Positions 8,876-16,360 of a stretch of DNA of 24,450 nucleotides are shown here, one piece after another (within the stretch, counting starts at the first letter, position 1; every line of letters begins with the position of its first letter). This DNA comes from Prevotellamassilia sp. Its GTDB lineage: Bacteria > Bacteroidota > Bacteroidia > Bacteroidales > Bacteroidaceae. Below the pieces are notes generated by a model that had not been told where the DNA came from, searched no databases, and was given only the letters and a program-made list of their open reading frames with translations. The position numbers and the translations under genes were made by a program. The stretch lies in assembly GCA_009775705.1 (NCBI GenBank), contig VSQE01000035.1:1-24450 (forward strand). The letters are read 5' to 3'.

Positions 8876-11178
8876 GAAGAGCTATATACATATTTTTGAT
8901 TGCAGGTATGCTCCCGGCGGTTTTGTCCGCTCAGGTGGAAAAGAATGCGATGGATTATCTTTTGCAGCATCCTCGTGTGTCCAAGTGTTTTGCAAATAAG
9001 CATTTCGGTGATCGCCTTTTTCTGGAAGGAGGCGCGGGGTTGACATTTTCTGGCACGGAATCCACTTCAGATATTTCGGTACCTACTCCCGGACTGATGT
9101 TCAACGTGGCGGCGGGCGATTGGCTGACACCGGAGCATGGAGTGCGAATCGGGGTAGAAGGAGGCTATTTCAATAAAATCGGTTTCCGGTCAAAGTTCGG
9201 AGGCATTTCTGTCGATTATCTTCTGAATTTTACAGCCCTGTGCCAATATCCGGAATATGAGAAAGCTAAGCCTTTCGAGATTTACGGCGTGGCGGGTATG
9301 AACTTGTACGGAGTGCGTAATGCCGGAAACAATGCGTTTGCTTGGGGGACGCACCTCGGACTGCGCGGGCAGTTGCGGTTGTCCGATTACACCTATCTGT
9401 ATGTGGAACCGCGGGCCGGTCTGTATTCCGAGAATCTGTTCCGGATGGATACTTGGCGCAAATACCGGTTGGCAGCCTCGTTGTCTGCGGGGGTGGGCTA
9501 TCGGTTGCAAGGACACAGGCCCGGAGGGGAGAAATATGAGGACAGCGGTTCGTTTTTCGATGATATGTTTTTTTCGGTTGCCGGAGGTCCGGCGGCGTTG
9601 GTCGGTTCTTCACTCTCATCGGTAAAGGACAATCTGGGAGCACGTGCTTCCATCAGCATAGGAAAATGGTTCGACCCATATAACGGCTTGCGTTTGGGAG
9701 CCAATGCGGCAGTGCATCGGCAGAAAGGCGAGTCCTCGAACAAAGTGGTAGGTCTGGGACTGGAGTATATGCTCAATCTCCACAATCTTTTCGGAGGCTA
9801 CAACCCCGGACGCCGTTTCTGGATAGACGCATTGGCCGGTGGCGCGATGAGCTATTCCGGGTGTGGAGTCAATAAGCAGAAACTGTCATTCGGCCTGTCG
9901 GCCGCCATGCAGGCAAACTGTGCGCTGAACGATAACGTAAATCTTTTCATCGAGCCGCGGGCGGAAGTTCATCAGGAGGATTTTGCCCAGCTTAGTTCTT
10001 CTGTCGGCAAGTGGGATGTTTTTCCTTCGGCCATGTTGGGAGTGACGTTCCGGAACGGCCGGAATACGAAACGTTATATGGAAGAAGCCGAAGAATTCAG
10101 CCGTAACGGGTGGGAGGACCATCTCTTTGTAGAGGGAAGTTTCGGTCTCCGGATGCCAGTGACGAGCCATACGATCAATTCTCCGAAGGAGTATATCAGA
10201 TACGAAGGTCGTGCCGGAATCGGCAAATGGCTGTCTCCCTCTTCCGGTGCAAGATTGTGGGGGGAGGCCGGACGTATGCGCACCTATAGCCAGACGTGGA
10301 ACACGATTTCTATCGGTGCCGATTATGTTTGGAATGTGCTCAATACATTCCGCGGATATAAATCCGACCGGCATTTTGAGGTGGATGCCGCGCTGGGCTT
10401 TAATGTGATGCGCCGTACCGCCACCCGAAGGTTTTTCCCGGGCTTCCAGGCCGGATTGCAGGGAGTATGGAATATTAACAGGACGTGGGGACTGTTTGTG
10501 GAGCCGCAGGTTCGCTTTTACCACAAGGATTTTCTGGCACTTCCCGGGAGCGCAGCCTCGATTGACGGTTTAGCATCTCTTTCTGCCGGTCTGAGATTGA
10601 ATGTTTCCTCTTCCGCAAATCCGGGAGGTGGCAGATTGGCAGAAGATGAAGTCAGGAACGAAGCTTTTGTTTCCGGTGCTTCGGGAGTTTCTGTACATGC
10701 CTCTCATTTGCGGACAGCCTGTATGTACGGACCGGCTGAACGTATCAGTTACGGCCGTTGGATCAATCCTTTCCGCGCTTGGCGTATCCATGTGACGAGC
10801 CGTACCCATAAAGGCAGGAAAGAGCGTTTTGTGCGTATGGCAGTCGGAGCTGATTACATAGCGGACATCAGTGCCTTGACCCGTATGTACGACCCCATGC
10901 GTAAGGTTAGCCTGAGAGCATATACAGGTGTGGATATGGGAGTGGATAAACTGAAGAGGAGCAGTGCGGTTTTTGCTCCGGATATTCATTTTGGCGGAGA
11001 TGTGGCTTTCCGCATCTCTCCGGAGTTGGAGATTTATGTCGAGCCTCAACTTTCCTATCAGTTCAACAATGCTTTTGACAGTTCCTTGGCTGGATTTGTC
11101 CCCTCGCTGATGTTGGGTGTCAATTATAAGTTGCCATTGAAAAAGAAGCCCGAGGCGGCGGATTTGTTGCGTTTGTAA
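8872..11178 (+). CDS. outer-membrane protein of four tandem ~182-residue beta-barrel-like modules
   Basis: 768-residue exported protein, last gene of the operon, with its ATG overlapping the preceding stop (ATGA). Signal peptide 1-20 (cleavage LSA|QVE). After a short linker the protein consists of four homologous modules beginning near D47 (DRLFLEGGAG), D230 (DDMFFSVAGG), D416 (DHLFVEGSFG) and N596 (NEAFVSGASG). Each contains G-x-W-x-x-P-x-x-G-x-R, a Y-x-x-N-x-x-x-L-F-like segment, and a [YLF]-[VI]-E-P-[RQ] signature whose Glu lies at 179, 361, 544 and 724. Each ends in an S-[LAM]-x-x-G-[VL]-x-[YFL] strand. The regular 180-183 spacing is clear. Each unit looks like an OMP_b-brl type barrel of about eight strands. 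Module 4 is the most diverged: it lacks the Y-x-x-N-x-x-x-L-F match and has YIADISALTRMY instead. Function unknown. The 3' end is only 7 bases from the converging glycosyltransferase. Confidence 0.85.
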   Translation: MRRAIYIFLIAGMLPAVLSAQVEKNAMDYLLQHPRVSKCFANKHFGDRLFLEGGAGLTFSGTESTSDISVPTPGLMFNVAAGDWLTPEHGVRIGVEGGYFNKIGFRSKFGGISVDYLLNFTALCQYPEYEKAKPFEIYGVAGMNLYGVRNAGNNAFAWGTHLGLRGQLRLSDYTYLYVEPRAGLYSENLFRMDTWRKYRLAASLSAGVGYRLQGHRPGGEKYEDSGSFFDDMFFSVAGGPAALVGSSLSSVKDNLGARASISIGKWFDPYNGLRLGANAAVHRQKGESSNKVVGLGLEYMLNLHNLFGGYNPGRRFWIDALAGGAMSYSGCGVNKQKLSFGLSAAMQANCALNDNVNLFIEPRAEVHQEDFAQLSSSVGKWDVFPSAMLGVTFRNGRNTKRYMEEAEEFSRNGWEDHLFVEGSFGLRMPVTSHTINSPKEYIRYEGRAGIGKWLSPSSGARLWGEAGRMRTYSQTWNTISIGADYVWNVLNTFRGYKSDRHFEVDAALGFNVMRRTATRRFFPGFQAGLQGVWNINRTWGLFVEPQVRFYHKDFLALPGSAASIDGLASLSAGLRLNVSSSANPGGGRLAEDEVRNEAFVSGASGVSVHASHLRTACMYGPAERISYGRWINPFRAWRIHVTSRTHKGRKERFVRMAVGADYIADISALTRMYDPMRKVSLRAYTGVDMGVDKLKRSSAVFAPDIHFGGDVAFRISPELEIYVEPQLSYQFNNAFDSSLAGFVPSLMLGVNYKLPLKKKPEAADLLRL

Positions 11179-11185
11179 GAGCGCT

Positions 11186-12109
11186 TCATTCCCTTTTTAG
11201 GGGACGTGTCCACGGAAGTCTTCGGCTGATGGAAATGCGGGCTCGGGACAAGACGTAGCTTAGGGCTGCCGTGATGCCGACTTCTTTTTTCAACAGCATG
11301 TCGAGGCAACCTTTCCAGTTTTTTCCGGGATAGAGCCTGAAGGCGAATTTCTGCGAAGCCAGTCTTTCGTATATTTCCTTTTGCTTTTCTTCGGGCTGTT
11401 GGCTGATGAGGGGCCGGAAGGTATCGATGAACGTTTGGGTGATACTGTCGAAGTCTATGGCATGTTGCATGAAATGCAGGTGCCGGATCAGGCCGGTCCG
11501 ATTACAGTAGGCTATTTTGTATTTCCTGAAGATTTTTACGAGAATCTCAAGATCCTGATTCCTCTTGAATGCTTCGTCGAAACCGCCTATTTCATTGAAA
11601 ACACTGCGCCTTATTAAGAGGTTGGAGCTTCCCATTATCCCGAATTCTCTTTTCAAGGCTTCGGTCAGCAACTGTCCTTCGCGGGTGTCATTGTCTCCCT
11701 CCTTGACAATTCCCAAAAATTCGGTCCTGCATTTGCAGTAGCAGGCGGCCCAACTTTCCGGCAGCGATTCCATCCGGTTTACCTGATCCTCTATTTTGTT
11801 GGGAAGGAATTCGTCATCGTCATCCAGCAGTGCCAGATATTTGGCTTTTGAATGCCGGGCGCCCGTGTTTCTTGCAGCGGCTCCGTTTCTGTTGTGCTTG
11901 TGCTGTATGTACCGGATGCGTCGATTGTCTGCGAATTGCCTCATTTGAAGTTCTGTAGCCCGCCGTTCCGCGGAGCCCGGCTCATTGTCGTCAACCACGA
12001 TGGTCTCTACATCCGGATAGGTTTGGCTAAGAACGCTCCGGATGGCTCGTACCAATGTGTCAGGGCGGCCGAAAGTAGGGATAATGACACTTACTATGGG
12101 GTGGTTCAT
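11186..12109 (-). CDS. glycosyltransferase family 2
   Basis: 307-residue GT-A fold glycosyltransferase, presumably adding a sugar to a surface polysaccharide precursor at the cytoplasmic face of the membrane. The N-terminus carries the family start VSVIIPTFGRPDTLVRAIRS and the nucleotide-binding aspartates in ETIVVDDNEPGS. The metal-binding acidic motif is LLDDDDEF (D96-D99). Mid-region FGIMGSSNLLIRRSVFNEIGGFDE and FKRNQDLEI are the acceptor-side motifs of GT2 enzymes. The C-terminal ~80 residues are basic and helical, without clear membrane spans. Its ATG overlaps the stop of the upstream flippase part (ATGA at 12109-12106), so it is co-transcribed with the flippase. The sugar specificity cannot be read from sequence. 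No T-rich terminator is visible in the 7-base gap to the converging gene. Confidence 0.93.
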   Translation of the reverse strand: MNHPIVSVIIPTFGRPDTLVRAIRSVLSQTYPDVETIVVDDNEPGSAERRATELQMRQFADNRRIRYIQHKHNRNGAAARNTGARHSKAKYLALLDDDDEFLPNKIEDQVNRMESLPESWAACYCKCRTEFLGIVKEGDNDTREGQLLTEALKREFGIMGSSNLLIRRSVFNEIGGFDEAFKRNQDLEILVKIFRKYKIAYCNRTGLIRHLHFMQHAIDFDSITQTFIDTFRPLISQQPEEKQKEIYERLASQKFAFRLYPGKNWKGCLDMLLKKEVGITAALSYVLSRARISISRRLPWTRPLKRE

Positions 12110-13218
12110 GATGGATGTTTTTTGTTGGAGGAACAGGAGTATGCGAATTTCCCGGACAGTGTGGTCACGAAATGTCTGATGTATTTCAAAGTGATAGACT
12201 TTTCATGATTGTTCAGGCCTACAAAGAATATAACGATTATGCAGGTAAATAATGAATAGACAGACAGGCCGAGACGGCTGAAGCCGGATTTCTCCGTCTG
12301 GGAGTAGAAGGACAGGATGGCCAGCAACGAAAGCAGAACGGAGCAGAACAGGGGAACGATGACATTCCGTATGAAAAGGCGGAGAGAGAAAAATGGCAGT
12401 TGTTTGCGGGCGAAAAATATTCTTGTCTGGACAATGAGGATGTTGAAAACAAATTTGGTGCCCGGCCCCCATAAAGGACTCATGCCGGCTTTGAACAGTA
12501 CGTATACAACGATAATGTCCAGAATATAAAGTACGGAGGATGCCGTCTGAAGTTGGCGGATGGAGCCTGTTGCGAATATCGAGACCCACAGAGGATTGCT
12601 GACGGAATTTATCAGAGCCGATGAAATGAAAATCAGGCAGAAGCCATTGGTGTAGGCCGGAACTTTTTCGAGCCAGATGCCGAGCAGCCAGTCTATGTTG
12701 ATGAGAATGGGTACTGCCGGGATGTAGATGAGAACAAAAGAGAATTTGGAGGCATAGTTAATCAGATTCCTGAGATAGGTAAGGTCCCCCGCCGCGTATG
12801 ACTGGGTGATCCGGGATTGAAAGGCCGTAAAGAAGTTTCGCGACAGGCTGGCAATGATGCTCTCAATTTGTATGGCAATGCCAAAAGCTGCGTTAGCTAT
12901 CCCCTCTATCGGGTGAAATTTATTGATTAACAGCGCGGTACCTTGATTTGCCGTGATTTGGGAGAATTGTCCAAGCAAGGTCCAGCTTGAGAATGTGAAG
13001 ATGTTTTTCAGTTGATGCCCCTTGAAGGAACAGCCGGATTTGCTTTCCGCGAAATTTCTGTTGCAATAGAATTTGTAGAGTGCAAGGTTTATACCTGCTA
13101 CCACTGTTGTCATTGCTCCGTACAATATCATTCGGTCGCCCGAAGCCTTGTATGCAAGCAAGGCGGTGCATAATTTCAGCATGGTGTCGAGCACAGTGAT
13201 ACCTGCAAAAACATTCAT
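12106..13218 (-). CDS. flippase (Wzx/MATE-like), C-terminal part of a frameshift-split gene
   Basis: 370-residue open frame from the ATG at 13218, encoding the last ~10 transmembrane helices of a polysaccharide flippase (e.g. FSWTLLGQFSQITANQGTAL and IEGIANAAFGIAIQIESIIA, typical of the Wzx/MurJ-like superfamily). A longer open frame reaches 13419, but its extra N-terminal stretch is only the shadow of the preceding coding frame. The ATG overlaps the TGA of the N-terminal part (ATGA, 13218-13215). Protein sequence continues smoothly from ...ACIIAHEK into MNVFAGITVLDTMLKL, so a single extra A would restore one ~528-residue protein of normal flippase length. Either the gene is broken (or misread at an A-run), or the two parts are made by coupling or slippage. 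It is followed directly by the GT2 gene. Confidence 0.85.
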   Translation of the reverse strand: MNVFAGITVLDTMLKLCTALLAYKASGDRMILYGAMTTVVAGINLALYKFYCNRNFAESKSGCSFKGHQLKNIFTFSSWTLLGQFSQITANQGTALLINKFHPIEGIANAAFGIAIQIESIIASLSRNFFTAFQSRITQSYAAGDLTYLRNLINYASKFSFVLIYIPAVPILINIDWLLGIWLEKVPAYTNGFCLIFISSALINSVSNPLWVSIFATGSIRQLQTASSVLYILDIIVVYVLFKAGMSPLWGPGTKFVFNILIVQTRIFFARKQLPFFSLRLFIRNVIVPLFCSVLLSLLAILSFYSQTEKSGFSRLGLSVYSLFTCIIVIFFVGLNNHEKSITLKYIRHFVTTLSGKFAYSCSSNKKHPS

Positions 13219-13688
13219 TTTTCGTGTGCGATGATGCAGGCCGAATAGGGAACTGTCATGACGTTCAGACACAAGGCTGCAACGGAGAACTGATAGACGT
13301 AATGTGTGGCGGTATAGCGTTCCGGTGGAACAGATAGCTCTTGACAGACAAACCACAGGCCTGCACTTTCTGCCAGTATCAGTATTATTCCGGCTATGAT
13401 GAGATGGGTGGCCATGCAATGACCGAATGTCCGCCGGAGGGCATGGCTGTCATTGTTTCCGATGTAAAAGGACAGAAACCGTTGTGTGGAAGTAGCCATG
13501 CCGGTCATCAGGAACGAGAACATTGCAGCCAGTCCGCAGACAGTTTGATACAGGCCGTAATCCTCTATGCCTAATGCCGATAATACGATGCGGGATGTAT
13601 AAAGCACGATGAGCATGGTAAACAACATCCGCAGATATAAGATCAGGGTGTTCTTGGCTATTCGTTTGTTGTTCCCGTTAATAGGCAT
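13215..13688 (-). CDS. flippase (Wzx/MATE-like), N-terminal part of a frameshift-split gene
   Basis: 157-residue frame holding the first ~4 transmembrane helices of a lipid-linked oligosaccharide flippase. Residues ~8-60 match the usual start of Bacteroidales Wzx-like proteins (NTLILYLRMLFTMLIVLYTS, then LGIEDYGLYQTVCGLAAMF). It ends at ...YSACIIAHEK-TGA inside the run GAAAAATGA, in mid-domain, where related proteins continue. A four-helix fragment would not transport by itself. A -7 promoter box lies ~50 bases upstream. GC and codon use look lower than in nifJ or argH, common for polysaccharide genes acquired by transfer (impression by eye, not counted). Confidence 0.85.
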   Translation of the reverse strand: MPINGNNKRIAKNTLILYLRMLFTMLIVLYTSRIVLSALGIEDYGLYQTVCGLAAMFSFLMTGMATSTQRFLSFYIGNNDSHALRRTFGHCMATHLIIAGIILILAESAGLWFVCQELSVPPERYTATHYVYQFSVAALCLNVMTVPYSACIIAHEK

Positions 13689-13735
13689 TTTTTCTCAGAG
13701 GATAAGTGTTTTTTTCCGGTGCCGGTATTTATGTG

Positions 13736-13743
13736 CAAAAATA
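13736..13743 (-). promoter_or_regulatory. -7 box upstream of the flippase/GT2 operon
   Basis: On the minus strand this reads TATTTTTG, matching TAnnTTTG, 47 bases before the flippase start. No good TTTG -33 element is seen at the normal spacing. The rest of the 127-base gap to the LysO stop shows a repeated ACTCC motif but no clear terminator. Confidence 0.45.
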
Positions 13744-13815
13744 CGATTAAAATGCAGACTGCTACTATTGGAGTACGAAATTTTGGAGTTCTGCTTGTTT
13801 CTGGGAAATGCTGTC

Positions 13816-14439
13816 TTATAGGGAGCAGAAAAAGGAGACAAGGAACGGGACCGAGAGGTCTACCGTGATTCCGTGGAACACGGCAATCATGGTCATGTCT
13901 TTTCCAGAATAGCGGATGATGACGGGCAGAGTGGTGTCCATCGTTGTGGCACCTCCTGCGCAGATGGGGGCCAGTTTTCCAAAATATTTTGCGATCAGCG
14001 GGGCGAGGAGCAGGGTAGTGATCTCGCGTATGATGTTTGCCATTAGGGCGATTGTTCCCAATTCTGCGGCCATGTCGGTCCCTACAGACGTTTCCTTCAG
14101 GCGTGTGATAAGTATGGACGAGAGGGAATAATAAGCAAAGCCGCTGCCTACGGCCATACACTCCGGAATGCTCCAGCGGCTCATGCACAACCCTGCCAAG
14201 GCGGAGAATGCCAGTGTGCCGGTGATGGTTGCCGCGGGAATCCAAAGCATTTTGGGGCTGACGGTGTGTGCGATGTCGGAGAGTTTTCGGTCGCCGCCTA
14301 TGCTTACCCCGACCAGGAACATGAGCAGATAGAGAACATACTCTGTTGCGTTGTTCCGGACAATAAAGGTGGGCAACAGACCGAAGTAGCCTGACAGGCA
14401 TCCCATGACAAAGGAGGCGGTGATGATGCTTCCTTTCAT
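13816..14439 (-). CDS. lysO: lysine exporter LysO family protein, large (C-terminal) half
   Basis: 207-residue inner-membrane protein with about six to seven hydrophobic helices, matching the LysO (YbjE/DUF340) family. The known Escherichia coli member exports L-lysine and toxic analogues. Family-like segments are LYLLMFLVGVSIGGD, AVGSGFAYYSLSSIL, ELGTIALMANIIREI and CAGGATTMDTTLPVI. The N-terminal segment found in single-chain LysO is missing here but is encoded by the gene immediately upstream (stop 3 bases before this ATG). The exporter therefore appears to be made from two polypeptides. The ATG at 14439 is the first in frame and starts directly in a hydrophobic helix. Confidence 0.88.
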   Translation of the reverse strand: MKGSIITASFVMGCLSGYFGLLPTFIVRNNATEYVLYLLMFLVGVSIGGDRKLSDIAHTVSPKMLWIPAATITGTLAFSALAGLCMSRWSIPECMAVGSGFAYYSLSSILITRLKETSVGTDMAAELGTIALMANIIREITTLLLAPLIAKYFGKLAPICAGGATTMDTTLPVIIRYSGKDMTMIAVFHGITVDLSVPFLVSFFCSL

Positions 14440-14442
14440 TTG

Positions 14443-14733
14443 CTATTCTTGTTGGGGTTTCTGATTGCCATTTCTGAACAGCATGTGGTATACCGCCCAT
14501 CCGGCAAGGACGCTTCCCGTTGTGGCAGCCAGAGAGAGGAACAGGGCTTGCCTGCCAAGAGTGGCAAGATGGGCGGTGATATTCTTGTCCGTACCGATGG
14601 ATATTCCGAGCAGAAACAAGAGCAACAGGATCGTGTAGGATATGGGTCGTCCCATCTTGCCGGGAATCCCCGTGTTGCGCAGCAGCCGTCCGATGACGGT
14701 GCCGGCAAACATGATGCTTATTACTGTGAACAT
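14443..14733 (-). CDS. LysO family small (N-terminal) half, DUF340-like membrane protein
   Basis: 96-residue membrane protein with three hydrophobic helices (MFTVISIMFAGTVIGRLLRN, ISYTILLLLFLLGISIG, ALFLSLAATTGSVLAGWAVY). It resembles the first part of LysO, including the LLFLLGISIG-T-D motif that mirrors LMFLVGVSIG-G-D in the neighbouring large half. This points to an internal duplication within the family. The open frame extends upstream to 14853, but the consensus promoter lies inside that extension (14781-14811). The ATG at 14733, which opens the first helix, is therefore the true start. It is co-transcribed with the large half (3-base gap). Confidence 0.82.
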   Translation of the reverse strand: MFTVISIMFAGTVIGRLLRNTGIPGKMGRPISYTILLLLFLLGISIGTDKNITAHLATLGRQALFLSLAATTGSVLAGWAVYHMLFRNGNQKPQQE

Positions 14734-14780
14734 GGTTAAAGCCTGTTTGAGGTGAAATGTGCGGATACTCAATCCGCCGG

Positions 14781-14811
14781 CAAAGGTATGCAATTTGCGC
14801 TGGACTGCAAA
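14781..14811 (-). promoter_or_regulatory. consensus promoter of the lysO pair
   Basis: On the minus strand TTTG (14811-14808) is followed after exactly 19 bases by TACCTTTG (14788-14781), a full match to the Bacteroidetes promoter. The transcript would start near 14774, about 40 bases before the ATG at 14733. This decides the start of the small LysO gene. Confidence 0.8.
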
Positions 14812-14895
14812 AAGACTGAGATCCGGATTTGTTTTTGTAGAATGGCCGGTCACAGACTTTTGTCCCTTTTGTTCGTTGTTCCGGAGAATTATATG

Positions 14896-14903
14896 TAAAT
14901 TTG
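14896..14903 (+). promoter_or_regulatory. -7 box of the hflX promoter
   Basis: TAAATTTG matches TAnnTTTG, 63 bases before the hflX ATG. Upstream TTTTG (14867-14871) and TTG (14876-14878) flank the ideal -33 position, but neither has ideal spacing. It is divergent from the lysO promoter ~85 bases away. Confidence 0.55.
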
Positions 14904-14966
14904 CTGGAATTTATTCTCCCATCTTTCCTTTTGCCGATAATAATAATATAAAAGAGAACTCAGAAT

Positions 14967-16232
14967 ATGAAAGAATTTATACGATCCGAGGCCCGCACGG
15001 AGACAGCTGTGCTGGTGGCACTCATCACAAAAACACAGGACGAACGCAAGACTGCGGAGTATCTCGACGAATTGGAATTCCTGGCCGAGACGGCCGGAGC
15101 CGCAACAGTGCGCCGCTTCACGCAGCGGATGGACGGACCCAGTGCCGTCACTTACGTGGGAAAAGGAAAACTGGAGGAGATACGTCAGTTTATCCTTGAC
15201 GAAGAGGAGGCTGAGCGTGAGGTGGGCATGGTGATCTTCGACGATGAACTCTCCGCCAAACAGCTCCGTAACATTGAGCGGGAGCTGAAGGTGAAGATTC
15301 TGGACCGTACCAGTCTCATCCTCGATATTTTTGCCATGCGGGCCCAGACCGCCAATGCGAAGACGCAGGTGGAACTGGCGCAATACCGATATATGCTGCC
15401 GCGCCTGCAACGGTTGTGGACGCACCTGGAGCGGCAGGGTGGAGGCTCAGGAGGCGGTGGCGGAAAGGGCAGTGTGGGTTTGCGCGGACCGGGCGAAACA
15501 CAGCTCGAAATGGACCGCCGCATCATTCTGAACCGCATGTCGCTGCTCAAACAGCGTCTTGCGGATATCGACCGTCAGAAAGCCACGCAGCGCAAGAACC
15601 GCGGCCGTCTTATCCGTGTCGCGCTGGTGGGTTATACCAATGTGGGAAAATCCACCCTCATCAATCTGCTGGCCAAAGCCGAAGTCTTTGCGGAGAACAA
15701 ACTCTTTGCCACGCTTGATACGACGGTGCGCAAGGTGATTGTAGGCAATCTTCCTTTTTTGCTGGCCGATACCGTAGGCTTTATCCGAAAGTTGCCGACA
15801 GATCTTGTGGAGTCCTTTAAGAGCACCCTCGATGAGGTTCGTGAGGCCGATTTGCTGGTGCATGTGGTGGATGTCTCCCATCCTGATTTTGAGGAACAGA
15901 TCGAAGTGGTGAACAAAACGCTGTGTGATCTCGGCTGTTCCGACAAGCCGCAGTTGATGGTATTCAACAAAATAGATGCTTACAGGTGGACACCGAAGGA
16001 GGCCGACGATCTCACGCCAGCCACCCGTGAGAACCTTTCCCTTGATGATCTTAAAAACACCTGGATGGCCCGTTTGGGCGGAGACTGCATTTTCATTTCC
16101 GCCCGTGAGCGCTTCAACATCGAGGAGCTGAAAGAAATGTTTTATAGCCGTGTACGTGAGTTGCACGTGCAGAAGTATCCTTACAACGATTTCCTTTTCT
16201 CCACCTATTCCGAGGAAGGAGAGGAACTGTAG
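14967..16232 (+). CDS. hflX: GTPase HflX
   Basis: 421-residue ribosome-associated GTPase that, in studied bacteria, splits stalled or inactive 70S ribosomes under stress. The N-terminal HflX domain (~25-125) is followed by the linker with the glycine-rich stretch and the family signature GPGETQLEMDRR (~residue 172). The Era-like G domain has G1 GYTNVGKST (222-230), G3 DTVGF (268-272) and G4 NKID (334-337). The C-terminal tail ends after YSEEGEEL. Length and all GTP-binding motifs are intact. The ATG at 14967 opens the usual MKEFI... start and has a -7 box upstream. It is apparently monocistronic and converges with the GH95 gene across a long hairpin. Confidence 0.97.
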   Translation: MKEFIRSEARTETAVLVALITKTQDERKTAEYLDELEFLAETAGAATVRRFTQRMDGPSAVTYVGKGKLEEIRQFILDEEEAEREVGMVIFDDELSAKQLRNIERELKVKILDRTSLILDIFAMRAQTANAKTQVELAQYRYMLPRLQRLWTHLERQGGGSGGGGGKGSVGLRGPGETQLEMDRRIILNRMSLLKQRLADIDRQKATQRKNRGRLIRVALVGYTNVGKSTLINLLAKAEVFAENKLFATLDTTVRKVIVGNLPFLLADTVGFIRKLPTDLVESFKSTLDEVREADLLVHVVDVSHPDFEEQIEVVNKTLCDLGCSDKPQLMVFNKIDAYRWTPKEADDLTPATRENLSLDDLKNTWMARLGGDCIFISARERFNIEELKEMFYSRVRELHVQKYPYNDFLFSTYSEEGEEL

Positions 16233-16269
16233 GACGTTTCTTTTTGCGGAAAGCCTCCGGTTTCTCCCC

Positions 16270-16328
16270 CCCCATACAAAAGAACAGCAGACCCGTAACG
16301 CGCGGGTCTGCTGTTCTTTTGTATGGGG
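16270..16328. terminator. 26-bp perfect inverted repeat, likely bidirectional terminator
   Basis: The arms 16270-16295 and 16303-16328 are perfectly complementary over 26 bases around a 7-base loop (TAACGCG). The GC core (CAGCAGACCCG) is flanked by A-rich/T-rich arms (ACAAAAG / CTTTTGT), so transcripts from either strand end in a stem followed by a U-rich stretch. It lies between the convergent hflX (+, stop 16232) and GH95 (-, stop 16361) genes, which supports a shared terminator. Confidence 0.8.
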
Positions 16329-16360
16329 AGGAGCGGCGTAAGGAATGCGCCGCACGGTTT

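Noticed and set aside
13219..13419. N-terminal extension of the flippase C-part frame
   Set aside because: Overlaps the coding frame of the N-part and encodes a basic, non-membrane sequence unlike a flippase.
14734..14853. Upstream extension of the small LysO frame
   Set aside because: A full consensus promoter (14781-14811) lies within it, so transcription starts downstream of that ATG.
14759..15199. 146-codon plus-strand frame overlapping the hflX start
   Set aside because: Out of frame with hflX, crosses both divergent promoters and shows no motif.
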